Shown here: piece after piece, positions 19,210 to 29,549 of the stretch
Layout: each line of letters starts with the position of its first letter
How positions within the stretch are numbered: the first letter of the stretch is position 1
Source of the DNA: Paracoccaceae bacterium
GTDB lineage: Bacteria; Pseudomonadota; Alphaproteobacteria; Rhodobacterales; Rhodobacteraceae
NCBI GenBank assembly: GCA_006226775.1
Contig: SBGD01000030.1
Coordinates: 62,001 to 126,000 of the forward strand
Length of the DNA: 64,000 bases
Direction of reading: 5' to 3'
Translations under genes and position numbers: made by a program
The notes under the pieces: generated by a model
The model's database searches: none
What the model saw: the letters and a program-made list of their open reading frames with translations, nothing else
Told to the model about the DNA's origin: nothing

Positions 19210-19949
19210 TGCTGCGGGCGGCGCTGGGAATCGGACTGGCAGTGCTGGCGGCCTCGCAGGTCGCCGCGGTCAGCTGTGCCGACCGCAGCCACGCCGGCAA
19301 CAGCTATACCGTCTGCGAGGTCGATCCCGCCCGCGAGGACCTGCGCCTGTTCCGCGCCATGCCCGACGGCGCGCCCTATGGCAATTTCGCCACGCTGGAC
19401 CAGGCGCTCGAGGCCGAGGGCCGCCACCTGGGCTTTGCCATCAACGGCGGCATGTACCACGAAGACCGCGCGCCGGTGGGCCATTACATCGAGGATGGCC
19501 GCGAAGAGATGCGCGTCATCGCCACCGAGGGGCCGGGCAATTTCGGCCTGCTGCCCAATGGCGTCTTCTGCATCGGCGATGGCACCGCGCGGGTCTATGA
19601 AACCCGCACCTACCTCGACCGTGCGCCGGCCTGCCGCCATGCCACCCAATCCGGCCCGATGCTGGTGATCGGCGGCAAGCTGCACCCGGAGTTCAACCCC
19701 GACAGCAGCTCGCGCTTCATCCGCAATGGCGTGGGCACCAGTGCCGGCGGCGACCGGGCGGTCTTTGTCATTTCCAACAACGCCGTCACCTTCTGGGAGT
19801 TCGCCAGCTTCTTCCGCGACGTGCTGGGGCTGGGCGATGCGCTGTTTCTCGACGGCAATGTCTCGCGCCTGCATGCGCCCGACCTGGCGCGCAGCGACCT
19901 GGGCTTTCCCATGGGCCCGATCATCGCCGTGGTGGAGCCCGACCCCTAG
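19209..19949 (+). CDS. Secreted phosphodiester glycosidase-like (NAGPA domain) protein
   Basis: A 246-aa exported protein (signal peptide [20 protein letters not shown]). The NAGPA-type phosphodiester glycosidase domain has FAINGGMYHED, NFGLLPNGVFCIGD, ATQSGPMLVIGGKLHPEF and ALFLDGNVSRL. The family uncovers phosphodiester-linked sugars in eukaryotes; the substrate of bacterial members is largely unknown. Six cysteines suggest disulfides in the periplasm. ATG 19209 overlaps the rbfA stop; a GTG three bases upstream is an alternative start. It interrupts the usual rbfA-truB neighbourhood. Confidence 0.8.
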   Translation: MLRAALGIGLAVLAASQVAAVSCADRSHAGNSYTVCEVDPAREDLRLFRAMPDGAPYGNFATLDQALEAEGRHLGFAINGGMYHEDRAPVGHYIEDGREEMRVIATEGPGNFGLLPNGVFCIGDGTARVYETRTYLDRAPACRHATQSGPMLVIGGKLHPEFNPDSSSRFIRNGVGTSAGGDRAVFVISNNAVTFWEFASFFRDVLGLGDALFLDGNVSRLHAPDLARSDLGFPMGPIIAVVEPDP

Positions 19950-19986
19950 AGCATCCCCGTCGCCACGCCAGCCCCCCGCGCCCGCG

Positions 19987-20025
19987 CGCCCCGGACCTGA
20001 TCCGGGGCCTCTCGCCGCGCCGGTC
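19987..20025. repeat. GTCCCGGA-type intergenic hairpin, copy 3 (partial)
   Basis: A single CGCCCCGGACCTGATCCGGG hairpin followed by GCCTCTCGCCG. It corresponds to one half of the paired elements at 25603-25675 and 31065-31135. It lies in the 146-bp gap before truB, where nothing else is recognised. Confidence 0.6.
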
Positions 20026-20095
20026 CACACCCCCGGCTTGACGCCCGCGCCGCACTTTCCTATCCCGCCCGTTCCGAAACACATCCGAGGCATCC

Positions 20096-21004
20096 ATGGC
20101 ACGCAAGAAGAAGGGCCGCGACATTTCCGGCTGGCTGGTGGTCGACAAGCCCGCGGGCCCGACCTCGACCGCGGTGGTCAACAAGGTGCGCTGGGCCTTC
20201 GACGCCAGGAAGGCCGGCCACGCCGGCACGCTGGACCCCGAGGCGACCGGCCTGCTCGCCGTGGCGCTGGGCGAGGCGACCAAGACCGTGCCCTTCGTCA
20301 CCGACGCGATGAAGGCCTATGAGTTCACCGTCCGCTGGGGCCAGGCCACCAATACCGACGATGCCGAGGGCGAGGTGATCGCCACCTCCGACCTCCGCCC
20401 CACCGATGACGAGATCAAGGCGGCGCTCGGCCGCTTCGTCGGCGATATCGAACAGGTGCCGCCGCAGTTTTCGGCCGTCAAGATCGACGGCGAACGCGCC
20501 TACAAGCTGGCCCGCGGCGGCGAGGAGGTCGAGATCGCCGCCCGCCCGCTCTGGGTCGAGGAACTGCTGCTGACCGACCGGCCCGATGCCGATACCGCGG
20601 TGCTGGAAATGACCTGCGGCAAGGGCGGCTACGTCCGCGCCATTGCCCGCGACCTGGGCGCGGTGCTGGGCTGTCACGGCCATGTGGTGCGCCTGCGGCG
20701 GATCTGGTCCGGGCCGTTCGACCTGGACGAGGCGGTGACGCTCGACCGGATCGAGGACCTTGCCCGCACCCCCGAGATCGACGCGCTGCTGCTGCCGCTG
20801 GAGACCGGGCTTCACGACCTGCCCGAGCTGCGCTGCGGCGCCGAATCGCTGGCCCGGCTGCGCAATGGCAACCCGGCGGAAGTCATCGGCAGCGGCGTCG
20901 AATTCGGCGACACCGCCTGGGTCAGCCATGACGGCGTGCCGGTGGCGGTCGGGGAATACCGCGGCGGCAAGCTGCATCCCTCGCGTGTATTCGTGACGGG
21001 CTGA
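20096..21004 (+). CDS. truB: tRNA pseudouridine(55) synthase TruB
   Basis: Isomerises U55 in the T-loop of tRNAs. The 302-aa protein has the start [20 protein letters not shown], the catalytic Asp in [14 protein letters not shown] (about residue 47), [19 protein letters not shown], and [16 protein letters not shown] basic N-terminal tail (MARKKKGR) precedes the domain. It is four bases upstream of the DUF1643 gene. Confidence 0.97.
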   Translation: MARKKKGRDISGWLVVDKPAGPTSTAVVNKVRWAFDARKAGHAGTLDPEATGLLAVALGEATKTVPFVTDAMKAYEFTVRWGQATNTDDAEGEVIATSDLRPTDDEIKAALGRFVGDIEQVPPQFSAVKIDGERAYKLARGGEEVEIAARPLWVEELLLTDRPDADTAVLEMTCGKGGYVRAIARDLGAVLGCHGHVVRLRRIWSGPFDLDEAVTLDRIEDLARTPEIDALLLPLETGLHDLPELRCGAESLARLRNGNPAEVIGSGVEFGDTAWVSHDGVPVAVGEYRGGKLHPSRVFVTG

Positions 21005-21007
21005 GCC

Positions 21008-21520
21008 GTGCTGGTGTCCCGGACGCATGAGACCCCGGACTGCCGGTCCGAGGCGGTCTATTCCGATTGCGGCGCCTATCGCTATCGCCTGGTGCGGCTG
21101 TGGGACGCCGCCGCGCCGCGGCTGGCCTTCGTGATGCTCAACCCCTCGACCGCGGATGAAAAGACCAACGACCCGACCATTGCGCGCTGCGAGAAACGCG
21201 CGCGTTTGCTGGGGTTTGGCGGGCTCGACGTGGTCAACCTCTTTGCCTTTCGCGCCACCGATCCCGCCGACCTGCGCGCCGCCGAGGCCCCCGTCGGGCC
21301 GGAGAACGACGCCTTCCTGACCCGGGCCTGTGCCGAGGCGCAGGTGATCCTGGCCGCCTGGGGCGTGCATGGCCGTCACCGCGATCGCGACGCCGAGGCC
21401 CTGCCGCTGCTGACCGCGCACCCCGGCAAGCTGCACACCCTGGGGTTGACCCGGCACGGGCTGCCCCGCCACCCGCTTTACGTCTCCTACGCCCAACGCC
21501 CGCAGCCCTGGTCTGGTTAA
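21008..21520 (+). CDS. DUF1643 domain protein
   Basis: A 170-aa protein starting at a GTG (21008), three bases after the truB stop. Conserved DUF1643 blocks are VMLNPSTADEKTNDPTIARC, LLGFGGLDVVNLFAFRATDP and ILAAWGVHGRHRDRD. The family has no established biochemical function; many copies lie near phage or mobile DNA, but this one sits in the truB-rpsO cluster. Probably cytoplasmic. Confidence 0.85.
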   Translation: MLVSRTHETPDCRSEAVYSDCGAYRYRLVRLWDAAAPRLAFVMLNPSTADEKTNDPTIARCEKRARLLGFGGLDVVNLFAFRATDPADLRAAEAPVGPENDAFLTRACAEAQVILAAWGVHGRHRDRDAEALPLLTAHPGKLHTLGLTRHGLPRHPLYVSYAQRPQPWSG

Positions 21521-21622
21521 TTTCCGCTAACCAACTGAAACTGTTAACCAAATGCCGGGAAAGAAATTGACCGGAGGGGCCGGTTGCCGGATACTTCAGC
21601 CCGGGAATAAGGGTGTGAGATC

Positions 21623-22630
21623 ATGTTACTGTTAGCAGGATTGCTTGGCATGGCCGCGATCGGGTCGGTCATGCTTGTCGGAATCACCGATGGAGACGAG
21701 CCGGGCAGCACGGCCGAAGACGTCCGGGATCTGGGCGATGACCCCGACGAGGTCGGTGACGGCGCCACCACCGAGGCCGCGGACGGCGGCACCGGCAACC
21801 TGCTCTACGACCTGATCATGGGCACCGAGGGCAATGATGTCCTGTCCGGCGATGACGACCCCACCTCGATCTCCGGCGGCGGTGGCAGCGATGCGATCGA
21901 CGGCCAGGGCGGCGACGACACCCTGTCGGGCGATGCCGGCGAAGACTGGATCTGGGCCGGCGATGGCGACGATCTGGCCGAGGGCGGCGAGGACGACGAC
22001 ACGCTGCATGGCGAGGCCGGCGACGATACCCTCTACGGCGATGCGGGCGACGACGAATTGTTCGGCCATATCGGCAACGACCTGAGCCTTGGCGGTGACG
22101 GCAACGACGTGATCACCGACGGCACCGGCGCCGACATTCTGCATGGCGGGGCGGGCGACGATGCCTTGCTGGGCGGCCATGACGCCGACACGCTTGAGGG
22201 TGGCGCGGGGGCGGACACGCTCTTTGGCGGCCAGGGCGACGATATCCTCGACGGCACCGAGGCCGGCACCGACCCCGACTACCTCAACGGCGGCGATGGC
22301 GACGACACGATCCTGGCCGACGATGGCGATGTGATCACCGGCGGCGCCGGGGCGGACGACATCTATCTGCGCGCCGATCCCGACCAGGAGGTCACGCTGA
22401 TTGATTTCGCAAGCGGCGAGGATCAGCTTCTGGTGGTGGTCGACGATCCCTCGGGCGGGGTCGAGATCAGCCTGACCCCGGACGAGAACGATCCCGACCT
22501 GCTGCACATGGCGGTCGACGGCGATGTGGTCGCCCTGCTGCGCGGCGCCGACGACATCACCCTGTCGGACATCAGCCTGGTGTCCGAGACCGAGGCCGCC
22601 GCTTTCGAGGTGCTGCCGCCCGCGGCGTGA
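21623..22630 (+). CDS. Small membrane-anchored RTX calcium-binding repeat protein
   Basis: A 335-aa, very acidic protein. A hydrophobic N-terminal segment (MLLLAGLLGMAAIGSVMLVG) could be an anchor or uncleaved signal. Roughly residues 65-240 hold RTX-type nonapeptides (GGxGxDxLx), e.g. GEAGDDTLYGDAGDDELFG, known to bind calcium in a parallel beta-roll. The C-terminal 90 residues are non-repetitive (TLIDFASGEDQLLVVVDD), like the end domains of other RTX proteins. There are no adjacent type I secretion genes. It is inserted between truB/DUF1643 and rpsO. Confidence 0.85.
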   Translation: MLLLAGLLGMAAIGSVMLVGITDGDEPGSTAEDVRDLGDDPDEVGDGATTEAADGGTGNLLYDLIMGTEGNDVLSGDDDPTSISGGGGSDAIDGQGGDDTLSGDAGEDWIWAGDGDDLAEGGEDDDTLHGEAGDDTLYGDAGDDELFGHIGNDLSLGGDGNDVITDGTGADILHGGAGDDALLGGHDADTLEGGAGADTLFGGQGDDILDGTEAGTDPDYLNGGDGDDTILADDGDVITGGAGADDIYLRADPDQEVTLIDFASGEDQLLVVVDDPSGGVEISLTPDENDPDLLHMAVDGDVVALLRGADDITLSDISLVSETEAAAFEVLPPAA

Positions 22631-22790
22631 TGCCCCGGGGCCGGGCCGGGAATCCTCTTTGCAAACCGACGCAGGTGGCGTATATGCCTGCAGCGCCCCG
22701 GTCTCGTGCCGGGGTTTGCGCTCTCCACGGGCCTGAGCTGGACGACATCCCGGCCTGCGCCATAACCCCAAATTCCGAAAGGAGACCCCG

Positions 22791-23060
22791 ATGTCGATCA
22801 CGGTCGAAGAAAAATCCCGCGTCATGCAGGAATACGCCACCAAGGAAGGCGACACCGGTTCGCCCGAAGTGCAGGTGGCCATCCTGACCTCGCGCATCCG
22901 CACGCTGACCGAGCACTTCAAGACCCACAAGAAGGACAACCACTCCCGTCGTGGCCTTCTGAAGCTTGTCGCCCAGCGCCGGAAACTGCTGGACTACCTG
23001 AAGGGCAAGGAAGAGGCCCGCTACCAGGACCTCATCAAGCGGCTGGAAATCCGCCGCTGA
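22791..23060 (+). CDS. rpsO: 30S ribosomal protein S15
   Basis: An 89-aa primary 16S rRNA-binding protein of the 30S platform. The conserved signature runs from [15 protein letters not shown] through [23 protein letters not shown] to [26 protein letters not shown] precedes the ATG. The 160-bp leader is the place where S15 autoregulation would act in other bacteria; no specific structure was proven here. It is followed by a terminator, a double-palindrome repeat and pnp. Confidence 0.98.
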   Translation: MSITVEEKSRVMQEYATKEGDTGSPEVQVAILTSRIRTLTEHFKTHKKDNHSRRGLLKLVAQRRKLLDYLKGKEEARYQDLIKRLEIRR

Positions 23061-23087
23061 GCACCGCCCGCTTTGGGTTTTCAAGCG

Positions 23088-23117
23088 AGGGTCGCCCATG
23101 GGCGGCCCTTTGTCTTT
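23088..23117 (+). terminator. Terminator after rpsO
   Basis: A hairpin with arms AGGGTCGCCC and GGGCGGCCCT (one mismatch), followed by TTGTCTTTT. It lies 28 bases after the rpsO stop. It may attenuate rather than block read-through to pnp. Confidence 0.7.
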
Positions 23118-23169
23118 TCCGCCTGCCCGCGACCACCGCCCCGATGCCGCGACACCCGTCGCCGCGCGC

Positions 23170-23211
23170 CCGATCCATCAATGGATCGGTCCCGATTTGT
23201 TGACAGATCGG
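23170..23211. repeat. 42-bp double-palindrome element, copy c
   Basis: CCGATCCATCAATGGATCGG at 23170-23189, then TC, then CCGATTTGTTGACAGATCGG at 23192-23211 (one base breaks the second dyad). It has the same orientation as copy b. It lies in the 329-bp rpsO-pnp intergenic region, downstream of the rpsO terminator; no gene is seen in that gap. Confidence 0.88.
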
Positions 23212-23389
23212 CCCCGCGCCCGGCGGCAACTCGCGGCTTTTCAATCGCCCGAAAACCCTGTATCTCCCGCCTATCTGAGACGTGACGCTTCGACCCCGGC
23301 GCATGGCATGATGAAGGGGTCGGCGGCAATGGGGCCGCCAATCAAACGGGGACCCGGGATACGCCCGGGAGTGCCCCATACAGGATACG

Positions 23390-25525
23390 ATGATGTTCAA
23401 CATATCGAAGAAAAGCATGCAGTGGGGCGAGGAAACGCTCACACTGGAAACAGGGAAAGTCGCCCGCCAGGCCGACGGATCGGTCATTGCCACGCTGGGC
23501 GAGACCTCCGTCATGGCCAACGTGACCTTCGCCAAGGAGCCGAAGCCGGGCCAGGATTTCTTTCCGCTGACCGTGCACTACCAGGAAAAATATTACGCCG
23601 CCGGTAAAGTCCCTGGCGGCTTTTTCAAGCGCGAGGCGCGTCCGACCGAAAAGGAAACGCTGACCGCGCGCCTGATCGACCGCCCGATCCGCCCGCTGTT
23701 CGTCCCCGGCTTCAAGCATGAAGTGCTGGTGATGTGCACCGTGCTGAGCCACGACCTCGTCAACGATCCCGACATCGTCGCAATGATCGCCGCTTCCGCC
23801 GCGCTGACCATTTCCGGTGCGCCCTTCATGGGCCCGATCGCCGGTTGCCGCGTGGGTTACGTCGATGGCGACTATATCCTGAACCCGGAAGTCGAGGACA
23901 TGCACGAGTTGCGCCTCAACCCCGAGCAGCGTCTGGACCTCATCGTCGCCGGCACCAAGGACGCCGTGATGATGGTGGAATCGGAAGCCTATGAGCTCTC
24001 GGAAGAGGAAATGCTCGGCGCGGTGAATTTCGCGCATGAGCAGATCCAGCCGGTGATCGACCTGATCATCTCGCTGGCCGAGGAAGCGGCGAAAGAGCCC
24101 TTCGACTTCCAGCCGCCGGATTACTCCGATCTCTACGAGGCCGTGAAAGCCGCAGGCGAGACGCAGATGCGCGACGCATTCGCCATCACCGACAAGCAGG
24201 AACGCACTTCTGCCGTCTCTGCCGCGCGCAGCGCGATCAAGGAGAGCCTGTCGGAAGAGCAGCTTGACGATCCGAACCTCGGTTCGGCGCTGAAAAAGCT
24301 CGAAGCCTCGATCCTGCGCGGCGACGTGGTCAAGACCGGCAAGCGGATCGACGGACGCTCGACCACCGACATCCGCCAGATCGTCTGCGAAACCGGTCTG
24401 CTGCCGCGGACCCACGGCTCGGCGCTGTTCACCCGTGGCGAGACGCAAGGTCTGGTCGTGACCACGCTCGGCACCGGCGATGACGAACAGTTCATCGACG
24501 CGCTGCATGGCAACTTCAAGTCGAACTTCCTGCTGCACTACAACTTCCCGCCCTATTCGGTCGGCGAAGCCGGTCGCGTGGGCCCTCCGGGTCGCCGCGA
24601 GATCGGTCACGGCAAGCTGGCCTGGCGCGCGCTTCAGGCGGTTCTGCCGGCCCCCACCGACTTCCCCTATACCATCCGCGTGGTGTCGGAGATCACCGAA
24701 TCGAACGGTTCCTCCTCGATGGCCTCGGTCTGCGGCGGATCGCTGTCGATGATGGACGCGGGCGTGCCGCTGAAATCGGCGGTCGCCGGTGTGGCCATGG
24801 GCCTGATCCTCGAAGAGGACGGATCCTACGCGATCCTGTCGGACATCCTTGGCGACGAAGACCACCTCGGCGACATGGACTTCAAGGTCGCAGGCACCGA
24901 GAACGGCATCACCTCGCTGCAGATGGACATCAAGGTCGCGGGCATCACCCCCGAGATCATGAAGTCGGCCCTGGCCCAGGCCAAGGACGGGCGTCTGCAC
25001 ATCCTGAGCGAGATGTCCAAGGCGCTGACCGGCGCCAACGAGTTCTCGGTCCACGCCCCGCGCATCGAGACCATGCAGATCCCGACCGACAAGATCCGTG
25101 AAGTGATCGGCTCGGGCGGCAAGGTGATCCGCGAGATCGTGGAAGTGTCGGGTGCCAAGGTCGACATCAACGACGACGGCATCATCAAGATCGCCTCGCC
25201 CGACGGCGAAGCCATCCAGCGGGCCTATGACATGATCCATTCGATCGTGGCCGAGCCCGAAGAAGGCAAGGTCTACAAGGGCAAGGTCGTGAAGATCGTC
25301 GATTTCGGCGCCTTCGTGAACTTCTTCGGCAAGCGCGACGGCCTGGTGCATGTGTCCCAGATCGAGAACCGCCGGCTGAACCATCCGTCGGATGTGCTCA
25401 AGGAAGGCCAGGAAGTCTGGGTCAAGCTCTTGGGCTTCGACGACCGCGGCAAGGTGCGCCTGTCGATGAAAGTGGTCGACCAGGAGACCGGCGAGGAAGC
25501 CAAGAAGGAAGAAGACGCGGAGTAA
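23390..25525 (+). CDS. pnp: Polyribonucleotide nucleotidyltransferase (PNPase)
   Basis: Phosphorolytic 3'-5' exoribonuclease of the RNA degradosome. The 711-aa protein has two RNase PH domains joined by a helical linker ([20 protein letters not shown]; later [16 protein letters not shown]), then KH ([20 protein letters not shown]) and S1 ([20 protein letters not shown]) RNA-binding domains. It starts at ATG 23390 or the adjacent ATG 23393. Base use is less GC-rich than the neighbours, as expected of a highly expressed gene. A strong terminator follows. Confidence 0.98.
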   Translation: MMFNISKKSMQWGEETLTLETGKVARQADGSVIATLGETSVMANVTFAKEPKPGQDFFPLTVHYQEKYYAAGKVPGGFFKREARPTEKETLTARLIDRPIRPLFVPGFKHEVLVMCTVLSHDLVNDPDIVAMIAASAALTISGAPFMGPIAGCRVGYVDGDYILNPEVEDMHELRLNPEQRLDLIVAGTKDAVMMVESEAYELSEEEMLGAVNFAHEQIQPVIDLIISLAEEAAKEPFDFQPPDYSDLYEAVKAAGETQMRDAFAITDKQERTSAVSAARSAIKESLSEEQLDDPNLGSALKKLEASILRGDVVKTGKRIDGRSTTDIRQIVCETGLLPRTHGSALFTRGETQGLVVTTLGTGDDEQFIDALHGNFKSNFLLHYNFPPYSVGEAGRVGPPGRREIGHGKLAWRALQAVLPAPTDFPYTIRVVSEITESNGSSSMASVCGGSLSMMDAGVPLKSAVAGVAMGLILEEDGSYAILSDILGDEDHLGDMDFKVAGTENGITSLQMDIKVAGITPEIMKSALAQAKDGRLHILSEMSKALTGANEFSVHAPRIETMQIPTDKIREVIGSGGKVIREIVEVSGAKVDINDDGIIKIASPDGEAIQRAYDMIHSIVAEPEEGKVYKGKVVKIVDFGAFVNFFGKRDGLVHVSQIENRRLNHPSDVLKEGQEVWVKLLGFDDRGKVRLSMKVVDQETGEEAKKEEDAE

Positions 25526-25550
25526 CCCGCACTTCCGCGCGAACAGCAAG

Positions 25551-25579
25551 GCCCCGGGTGGAAACGCCCGGGGCTTTTT
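25551..25579 (+). terminator. Rho-independent terminator after pnp
   Basis: A strong hairpin with arms GCCCCGGG and CCCGGGGC around TGGAAACG, followed by TTTTT. It lies 26 bases after the pnp stop. Confidence 0.9.
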
Positions 25580-25602
25580 GCCTGCATTGCCGCCGGGCGC
25601 TC

Positions 25603-25675
25603 CGCGTCCCGGACTTGCTCCGGGACCTCACGGCCCGCCGGACCAGAGGCCCCGGAGCAGGTCCGGGGCGCGGGC
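25603..25675. repeat. GTCCCGGA-type paired hairpin element, copy 1
   Basis: Two hairpins. GTCCCGGA-CTTGC-TCCGGGAC spans 25606-25626, and GCCCCGGA-GCAGG-TCCGGGGC follows about 24 bases later. They are imperfect inverted copies of each other, so the whole element can also fold as one long stem. It lies between pnp and the convergent AIM24 gene. A nearly identical pair is at 31065-31135 and a half copy at 19987-20025. Confidence 0.75.
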
Positions 25676-25705
25676 TCACTCGGCGGCGGTTGCCGGAAAC
25701 ACCCC

Positions 25706-26494
25706 TCACCGGTCGCCGAAGATATCCCCCAGCCCGCCCAGCACAGAGCCTTCGCCCTTGCTCGACCCGCCGATGCGGCCCGCCTGCAGCACCCGGTCGG
25801 CCAGGCGCGAGAAGGGCAGGCTTTGCAGGAACACCGTCCCCGGCCCCCGCAGGGTCGCCAGGAACAGGCCCTCGCCGCCGAAGACCATCGACTTGAGGTT
25901 GCCCGCCCGCTCGATGTCGTAGTCCACGCCGGAGGTGAAGGCGGCGATGCAGCCGGTGTCGACGCGCAGCACCTCGCCCGCGCTCAGGCTCCGGCGGATC
26001 AGCGTGCCGCCCGCGTGGACAAAGGCCATGCCGTCGCCGTTGAGCCGCTGCAGGATGAAGCCCTCGCCGCCGAAGAACCCGGCGCCCAGCTTCTTCTGGA
26101 AGGCGATGTCGGTGCGGGTACCGAAGGCGGCGCAGAGAAAGGCGTCCTTCTGGCAGATCAGCTCGCCGCCCAGTTCGGCCATGTTCATGGGCACGATCTT
26201 GCCCGGATAGGGCGCGGCGAAACTGACACGGCGCTTGCCGCGGCCGGTATTGGTGAAATGCGTGAGGAAGATCGACTCGCCGGTCAGCACCCGTTTGCCG
26301 ACGTTCAGAAGCGCGCCCATCATGCCGCTGGTCGGGGTGGCGCCGTCGCCCATCCTGGTCTCGAAGGTGATGCCGTCTTCCATGTAGTTCATCGCCCCGG
26401 CCTCGGCGATCACCGTCTCGCCTGGGTCGAGTTCCACCTCGACGATCTGCATGTCGTCGCCGAAAATCTCGTAGTCCACTTCGTGGCACTGCAT
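25706..26494 (-). CDS. AIM24/TIGR00266 family protein
   Basis: A 262-aa protein made of repeated beta-strand blocks, typical of the AIM24 (mitochondrial biogenesis-like, TRAP-RNA-binding fold) family. The N-terminal [28 protein letters not shown], the central [15 protein letters not shown] and the glycine-rich [19 protein letters not shown] match it. Function in bacteria is unclear. The ATG at 26494 begins the conserved region; a long open frame upstream overlaps the next gene and is not coding. Possibly cotranscribed with the aspartoacylase-like gene 89 bases upstream. Confidence 0.85.
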   Translation of the reverse strand: MQCHEVDYEIFGDDMQIVEVELDPGETVIAEAGAMNYMEDGITFETRMGDGATPTSGMMGALLNVGKRVLTGESIFLTHFTNTGRGKRRVSFAAPYPGKIVPMNMAELGGELICQKDAFLCAAFGTRTDIAFQKKLGAGFFGGEGFILQRLNGDGMAFVHAGGTLIRRSLSAGEVLRVDTGCIAAFTSGVDYDIERAGNLKSMVFGGEGLFLATLRGPGTVFLQSLPFSRLADRVLQAGRIGGSSKGEGSVLGGLGDIFGDR

Positions 26495-26583
26495 GGTGCA
26501 ATCCTCCTGTCGCATGTTCCGGGCGGACGATAAGCCGCCGAAACGCGATGCGGAAGGCATGGATTTCCTGCCTTGGGACGGGC

Positions 26584-27627
26584 TCAGATGATCTCGTCCT
26601 CGTCGAACAGCGGCGGCGCGTCGCGCTGGGCCGACATCTCGTCCACCACCGCCTCGGCCACCTTTTCCGAGGGCGTCAGCGCGATATGAAACAGCGCGTC
26701 GCCCTCGTTGACCACCGGCATGTTGGTGCGGCCGATGATGATGCCCTCCATGTCGCTGACGATCTCTTCCTCGACATCGCCCGCCGGATCGGCCACCGCG
26801 CCCAGCACCTCGCCCTCGGTCACGTAGTCGCCGATGGTGCGATAGGTGCGCAACAGCCCGCCCAGCGGCGCGCGGGTCCAGCTCGAGCGGTCCGAGGCCA
26901 GCGGCGGCGTCTTGACCTGCGGCACGCCGCGCGCGGCGATCATGCCCAGCTTGTGCATCACCCGCAGCACCCCCGACACCCCGGCCCTGGCGGCATATTC
27001 GTCGAACCGCAGCCCTTCGCCCGCCTCGTAGAGCAGCACGTCGACCCCGGCCTCCTCGGCCGCGGCGCGCAGCGAGCCGTCGCGCAGCCGCGATTTCAGC
27101 ATCACCGGCGCGCCGAAGGCCTGGCCCAAGGTGAACAGCCGTTCGTTGCCCGGGGTCAGGCGGATCTGCGGCAGGTTCTCGCGCCGGATGGCGGCGGAAT
27201 GCAGGTCGATGCCGAGGTCGGCGCGCTGCACGATCTCGGTCATGAAGAGATGCGCCATGCGCGCCGCCAGAGAGCCCGAGGGATGGCCGGGAAAACAGCG
27301 GTTCAGGTCGCGCCGGTCGGGCAGATAGCGCGAATGGTTGAGAAACCCGAAGGAATTCACGATCGGCACCGCCAGCAGCGTACCCGCCAGCCGCGACACC
27401 GGCCGGGCGCGCAGCAACCGGCGCACCACCTCGACGCCGATCACCTCGTCGCCGTGGATTGCCGCCGAGACAAAGAGCACCGGGCCGGGGCGGCGGCCAT
27501 GGACCACATGCACCGACATGGTGACGGGCGTGTGGTCGGGCATGTGACTGATCGGGAGATCGACGATGCGGTGGGTGCCCGGCGCGATGTGTTCTCCGCC
27601 GATCTCGAATGCGTCGCGTTTGGTCAT
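26584..27627 (-). CDS. Succinylglutamate desuccinylase/aspartoacylase family protein
   Basis: A 347-aa zinc carboxypeptidase-like hydrolase. Zinc ligands are in [14 protein letters not shown] (His, Glu) and GIDLHSAA (His), with the arginine segment [11 protein letters not shown]. The C-terminal part ([16 protein letters not shown]) resembles a barrel-sandwich lipoyl-like fold seen in this subfamily. It probably hydrolyses an N-acyl amino acid or a related amide; the substrate is unknown. The start at 27627 is chosen because the conserved region begins there; the upstream open frame is unconserved. The 257 bp between this gene and the next (27628-27884) hold nothing recognisable. Confidence 0.85.
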   Translation of the reverse strand: MTKRDAFEIGGEHIAPGTHRIVDLPISHMPDHTPVTMSVHVVHGRRPGPVLFVSAAIHGDEVIGVEVVRRLLRARPVSRLAGTLLAVPIVNSFGFLNHSRYLPDRRDLNRCFPGHPSGSLAARMAHLFMTEIVQRADLGIDLHSAAIRRENLPQIRLTPGNERLFTLGQAFGAPVMLKSRLRDGSLRAAAEEAGVDVLLYEAGEGLRFDEYAARAGVSGVLRVMHKLGMIAARGVPQVKTPPLASDRSSWTRAPLGGLLRTYRTIGDYVTEGEVLGAVADPAGDVEEEIVSDMEGIIIGRTNMPVVNEGDALFHIALTPSEKVAEAVVDEMSAQRDAPPLFDEDEII

Positions 27628-27884
27628 GCCCGCCCCTGGTGCCATTGTCCCTTGGCGATAGGGACTCCGGGCGGATTTGTCCATCCGGGTGGTCCGGCGC
27701 TGGCCGGCTTCTTTTCGCCCCCAATGCCACGGGCGCCGCTTTTTGCCCGACCGATTTTCGGTTGTCAGCCGGTCCCGCGCGGGTGGTCTGCCCACCGCGT
27801 GAAAGCCGGGTAGAGCCTCCGGGCCAGCCCATGGCAGAGAACGGGGCGCGTCTGCTTGGCGGGAACAGGCCTGAAGTGTCGGCA

Positions 27885-28547
27885 TTACCTTGGCTCTGCG
27901 ATCACCATTTTCTGCTTCCGGCGGTGCCCCCAATCGCCCACGTAGGTCAACTTCCACCCGGTCGGGGCGGCGATATTTTCCAGGTCCCTGAAACGGTATC
28001 GCCAACTCTTGTTGGCATGCGAGGCGATTTTGGGATTGCCGCTAGGGTCGCCTTCGAAAAACGTGAAATGAAAGCAGCCTGTCACCTTGCAGTGAGGCAA
28101 CAGGTTGGCAAAGCAGGTCGCGATGTCCTGTTCGGTGAGATGCGTGAAGACCGACTGCGCCCAGGCGACATCGAACTTTTCCACGAACCCGAAGTCAAAG
28201 TGGTAATTTCCATCAAATACCGGCTTTTTTGCCTCGATCAAACCGGGCATGAGTTCATGGTCCAGCCCGGCCCGAACAAGGTCGCTTTCCGGTTCGAATC
28301 CGAAGTATTTTCCGGCGTCGAGGTACGGGATCAGGAACTGCCCCAATCTCAGGCTGCCGCAGCCGAGATCCAGGAAGACATCCCCCGGTTTGAGGCCCCA
28401 TTTCACCAGGTAGTGGTATTGCAACCTGCCCAGCGCGTACCAGCTTTCGGCGTCGGTGCCGCCGACGAAATGCCGATGGCCAACAACCTCGATCCGGGCT
28501 TTTGCCGGCTTCCCTGTCCACTTGCTCCGCTTTGGAACCGTGTTCAT
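27885..28547 (-). CDS. Class I SAM-dependent methyltransferase
   Basis: A 220-aa protein with SAM-binding motif I in [21 protein letters not shown] (about residues 58-78) and an acidic motif II at GFEPESDL. Later blocks are [25 protein letters not shown] and a C-terminal [16 protein letters not shown]. The substrate is unknown; the layout resembles small-molecule or sugar methyltransferases. The coding sequence is visibly less GC-rich and less biased in third positions than its neighbours, so recent transfer is possible. It is isolated, with roughly 200 bp of non-coding DNA at each side. Confidence 0.8.
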   Translation of the reverse strand: MNTVPKRSKWTGKPAKARIEVVGHRHFVGGTDAESWYALGRLQYHYLVKWGLKPGDVFLDLGCGSLRLGQFLIPYLDAGKYFGFEPESDLVRAGLDHELMPGLIEAKKPVFDGNYHFDFGFVEKFDVAWAQSVFTHLTEQDIATCFANLLPHCKVTGCFHFTFFEGDPSGNPKIASHANKSWRYRFRDLENIAAPTGWKLTYVGDWGHRRKQKMVIAEPR

Positions 28548-28751
28548 CCGGGCCCTCCTTCCGCCGCTCTTCCATCAAGAAGCTAGCGGAAGAACCTTAT
28601 CAAATGATTGCGGCAGTCGCGGACCGGGCGTCGGAAGTGCCGTTCACACCCGGGTGAGCCGAATGAGGTTGGCGATGCTGCGGCCTTGCCGCCGCAACAT
28701 CGCCGCCGTGCGCGGGATTTCGTGTCAAAATGCGATTGACGCAGGGACGGT

Positions 28752-29402
28752 TTACGAAATCTTCGTCTTGCGCAGATAGGGTAGCACGGTCTCGAAGGCG
28801 CCGAACTTGTCCTTGGCCGCGGCATCGTCGACCGAGGTCGGGATGATCACATCCTGGCCGACTTCCCAGTTGGCCGGGGTGGCGACGCCGTGCTTGGCCG
28901 CGGTCTGCAACCCGTCGAGCGCGCGCAGCACCTCGGCGAAGTTGCGCCCGACGTTCATCGGATAGGTCATCGACAGCTTCAGCTTCTTGTCCGGCCCGAT
29001 GATATAGACCACGCGCACGGTGGCGCTGTCATTGGGGGTGGCATTGTCGGGCAGATAGAATTCCGCCGGCAGCATGTCATAGGTCTTTGAGACCTCAAGC
29101 CCCTTGTCCGCGATGATCGGGAACCCGGCGCTGGTGCCGGCCACCAGTTCGATGTCCTTCTTCCAGCCCTTGTGCTCTTCGACCCCGTCGACGGAAATGC
29201 CGATCACCTTGGTGCCGCGCTTTTCCCATTCCTCGGCCAGTTGCGCCACGGCGCCGAATTCGGTGGTGCAGACCGGGGTGAAATCCTTGGGGTGCGAGAA
29301 CAGGATCGCCCAGCTGTCACCGATCCAGTCGTGGAAGGTGATTTTACCCGTGTCGGTCTCGGCGGTGAAATCGGGAACGGTGTCGTTGATGCGCAAACCC
29401 AT
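28752..29402 (-). CDS. 1-Cys peroxiredoxin (PRDX6-like)
   Basis: A cytoplasmic peroxidase of 216 aa that reduces hydroperoxides. The peroxidatic cysteine is C45 in HPKDFTPVCTTEFG. The long C-terminal domain (VGRNFAEVLRALDGLQTA ... PANWEVGQDVIIPTSVDD) is typical of the Prx6 subfamily. No second conserved Cys is seen. Divergence of expression control cannot be read here; no clear OxyR site was recognised. Confidence 0.94.
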   Translation of the reverse strand: MGLRINDTVPDFTAETDTGKITFHDWIGDSWAILFSHPKDFTPVCTTEFGAVAQLAEEWEKRGTKVIGISVDGVEEHKGWKKDIELVAGTSAGFPIIADKGLEVSKTYDMLPAEFYLPDNATPNDSATVRVVYIIGPDKKLKLSMTYPMNVGRNFAEVLRALDGLQTAAKHGVATPANWEVGQDVIIPTSVDDAAAKDKFGAFETVLPYLRKTKIS

Positions 29403-29549
29403 GTGGTTCTCCTGTCGTTTGGTCTCCGGCGCCTGCCGGATCCTGTGGTCAGATTCCGTGAGCGGTCACCTCGTGACCCCCCTGGAATGTGGGGACACAG
29501 TGCCGTTAATCCAAGGGAGGTCAACCGCAGATCGGGCCCGCGGTGCAGG

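Noticed and set aside
22631-22790. S15 autoregulatory leader or a riboswitch before rpsO
   Set aside because: The 160-bp leader has GC-rich partial stems, but nothing matches a known S15-binding fold well enough to call.
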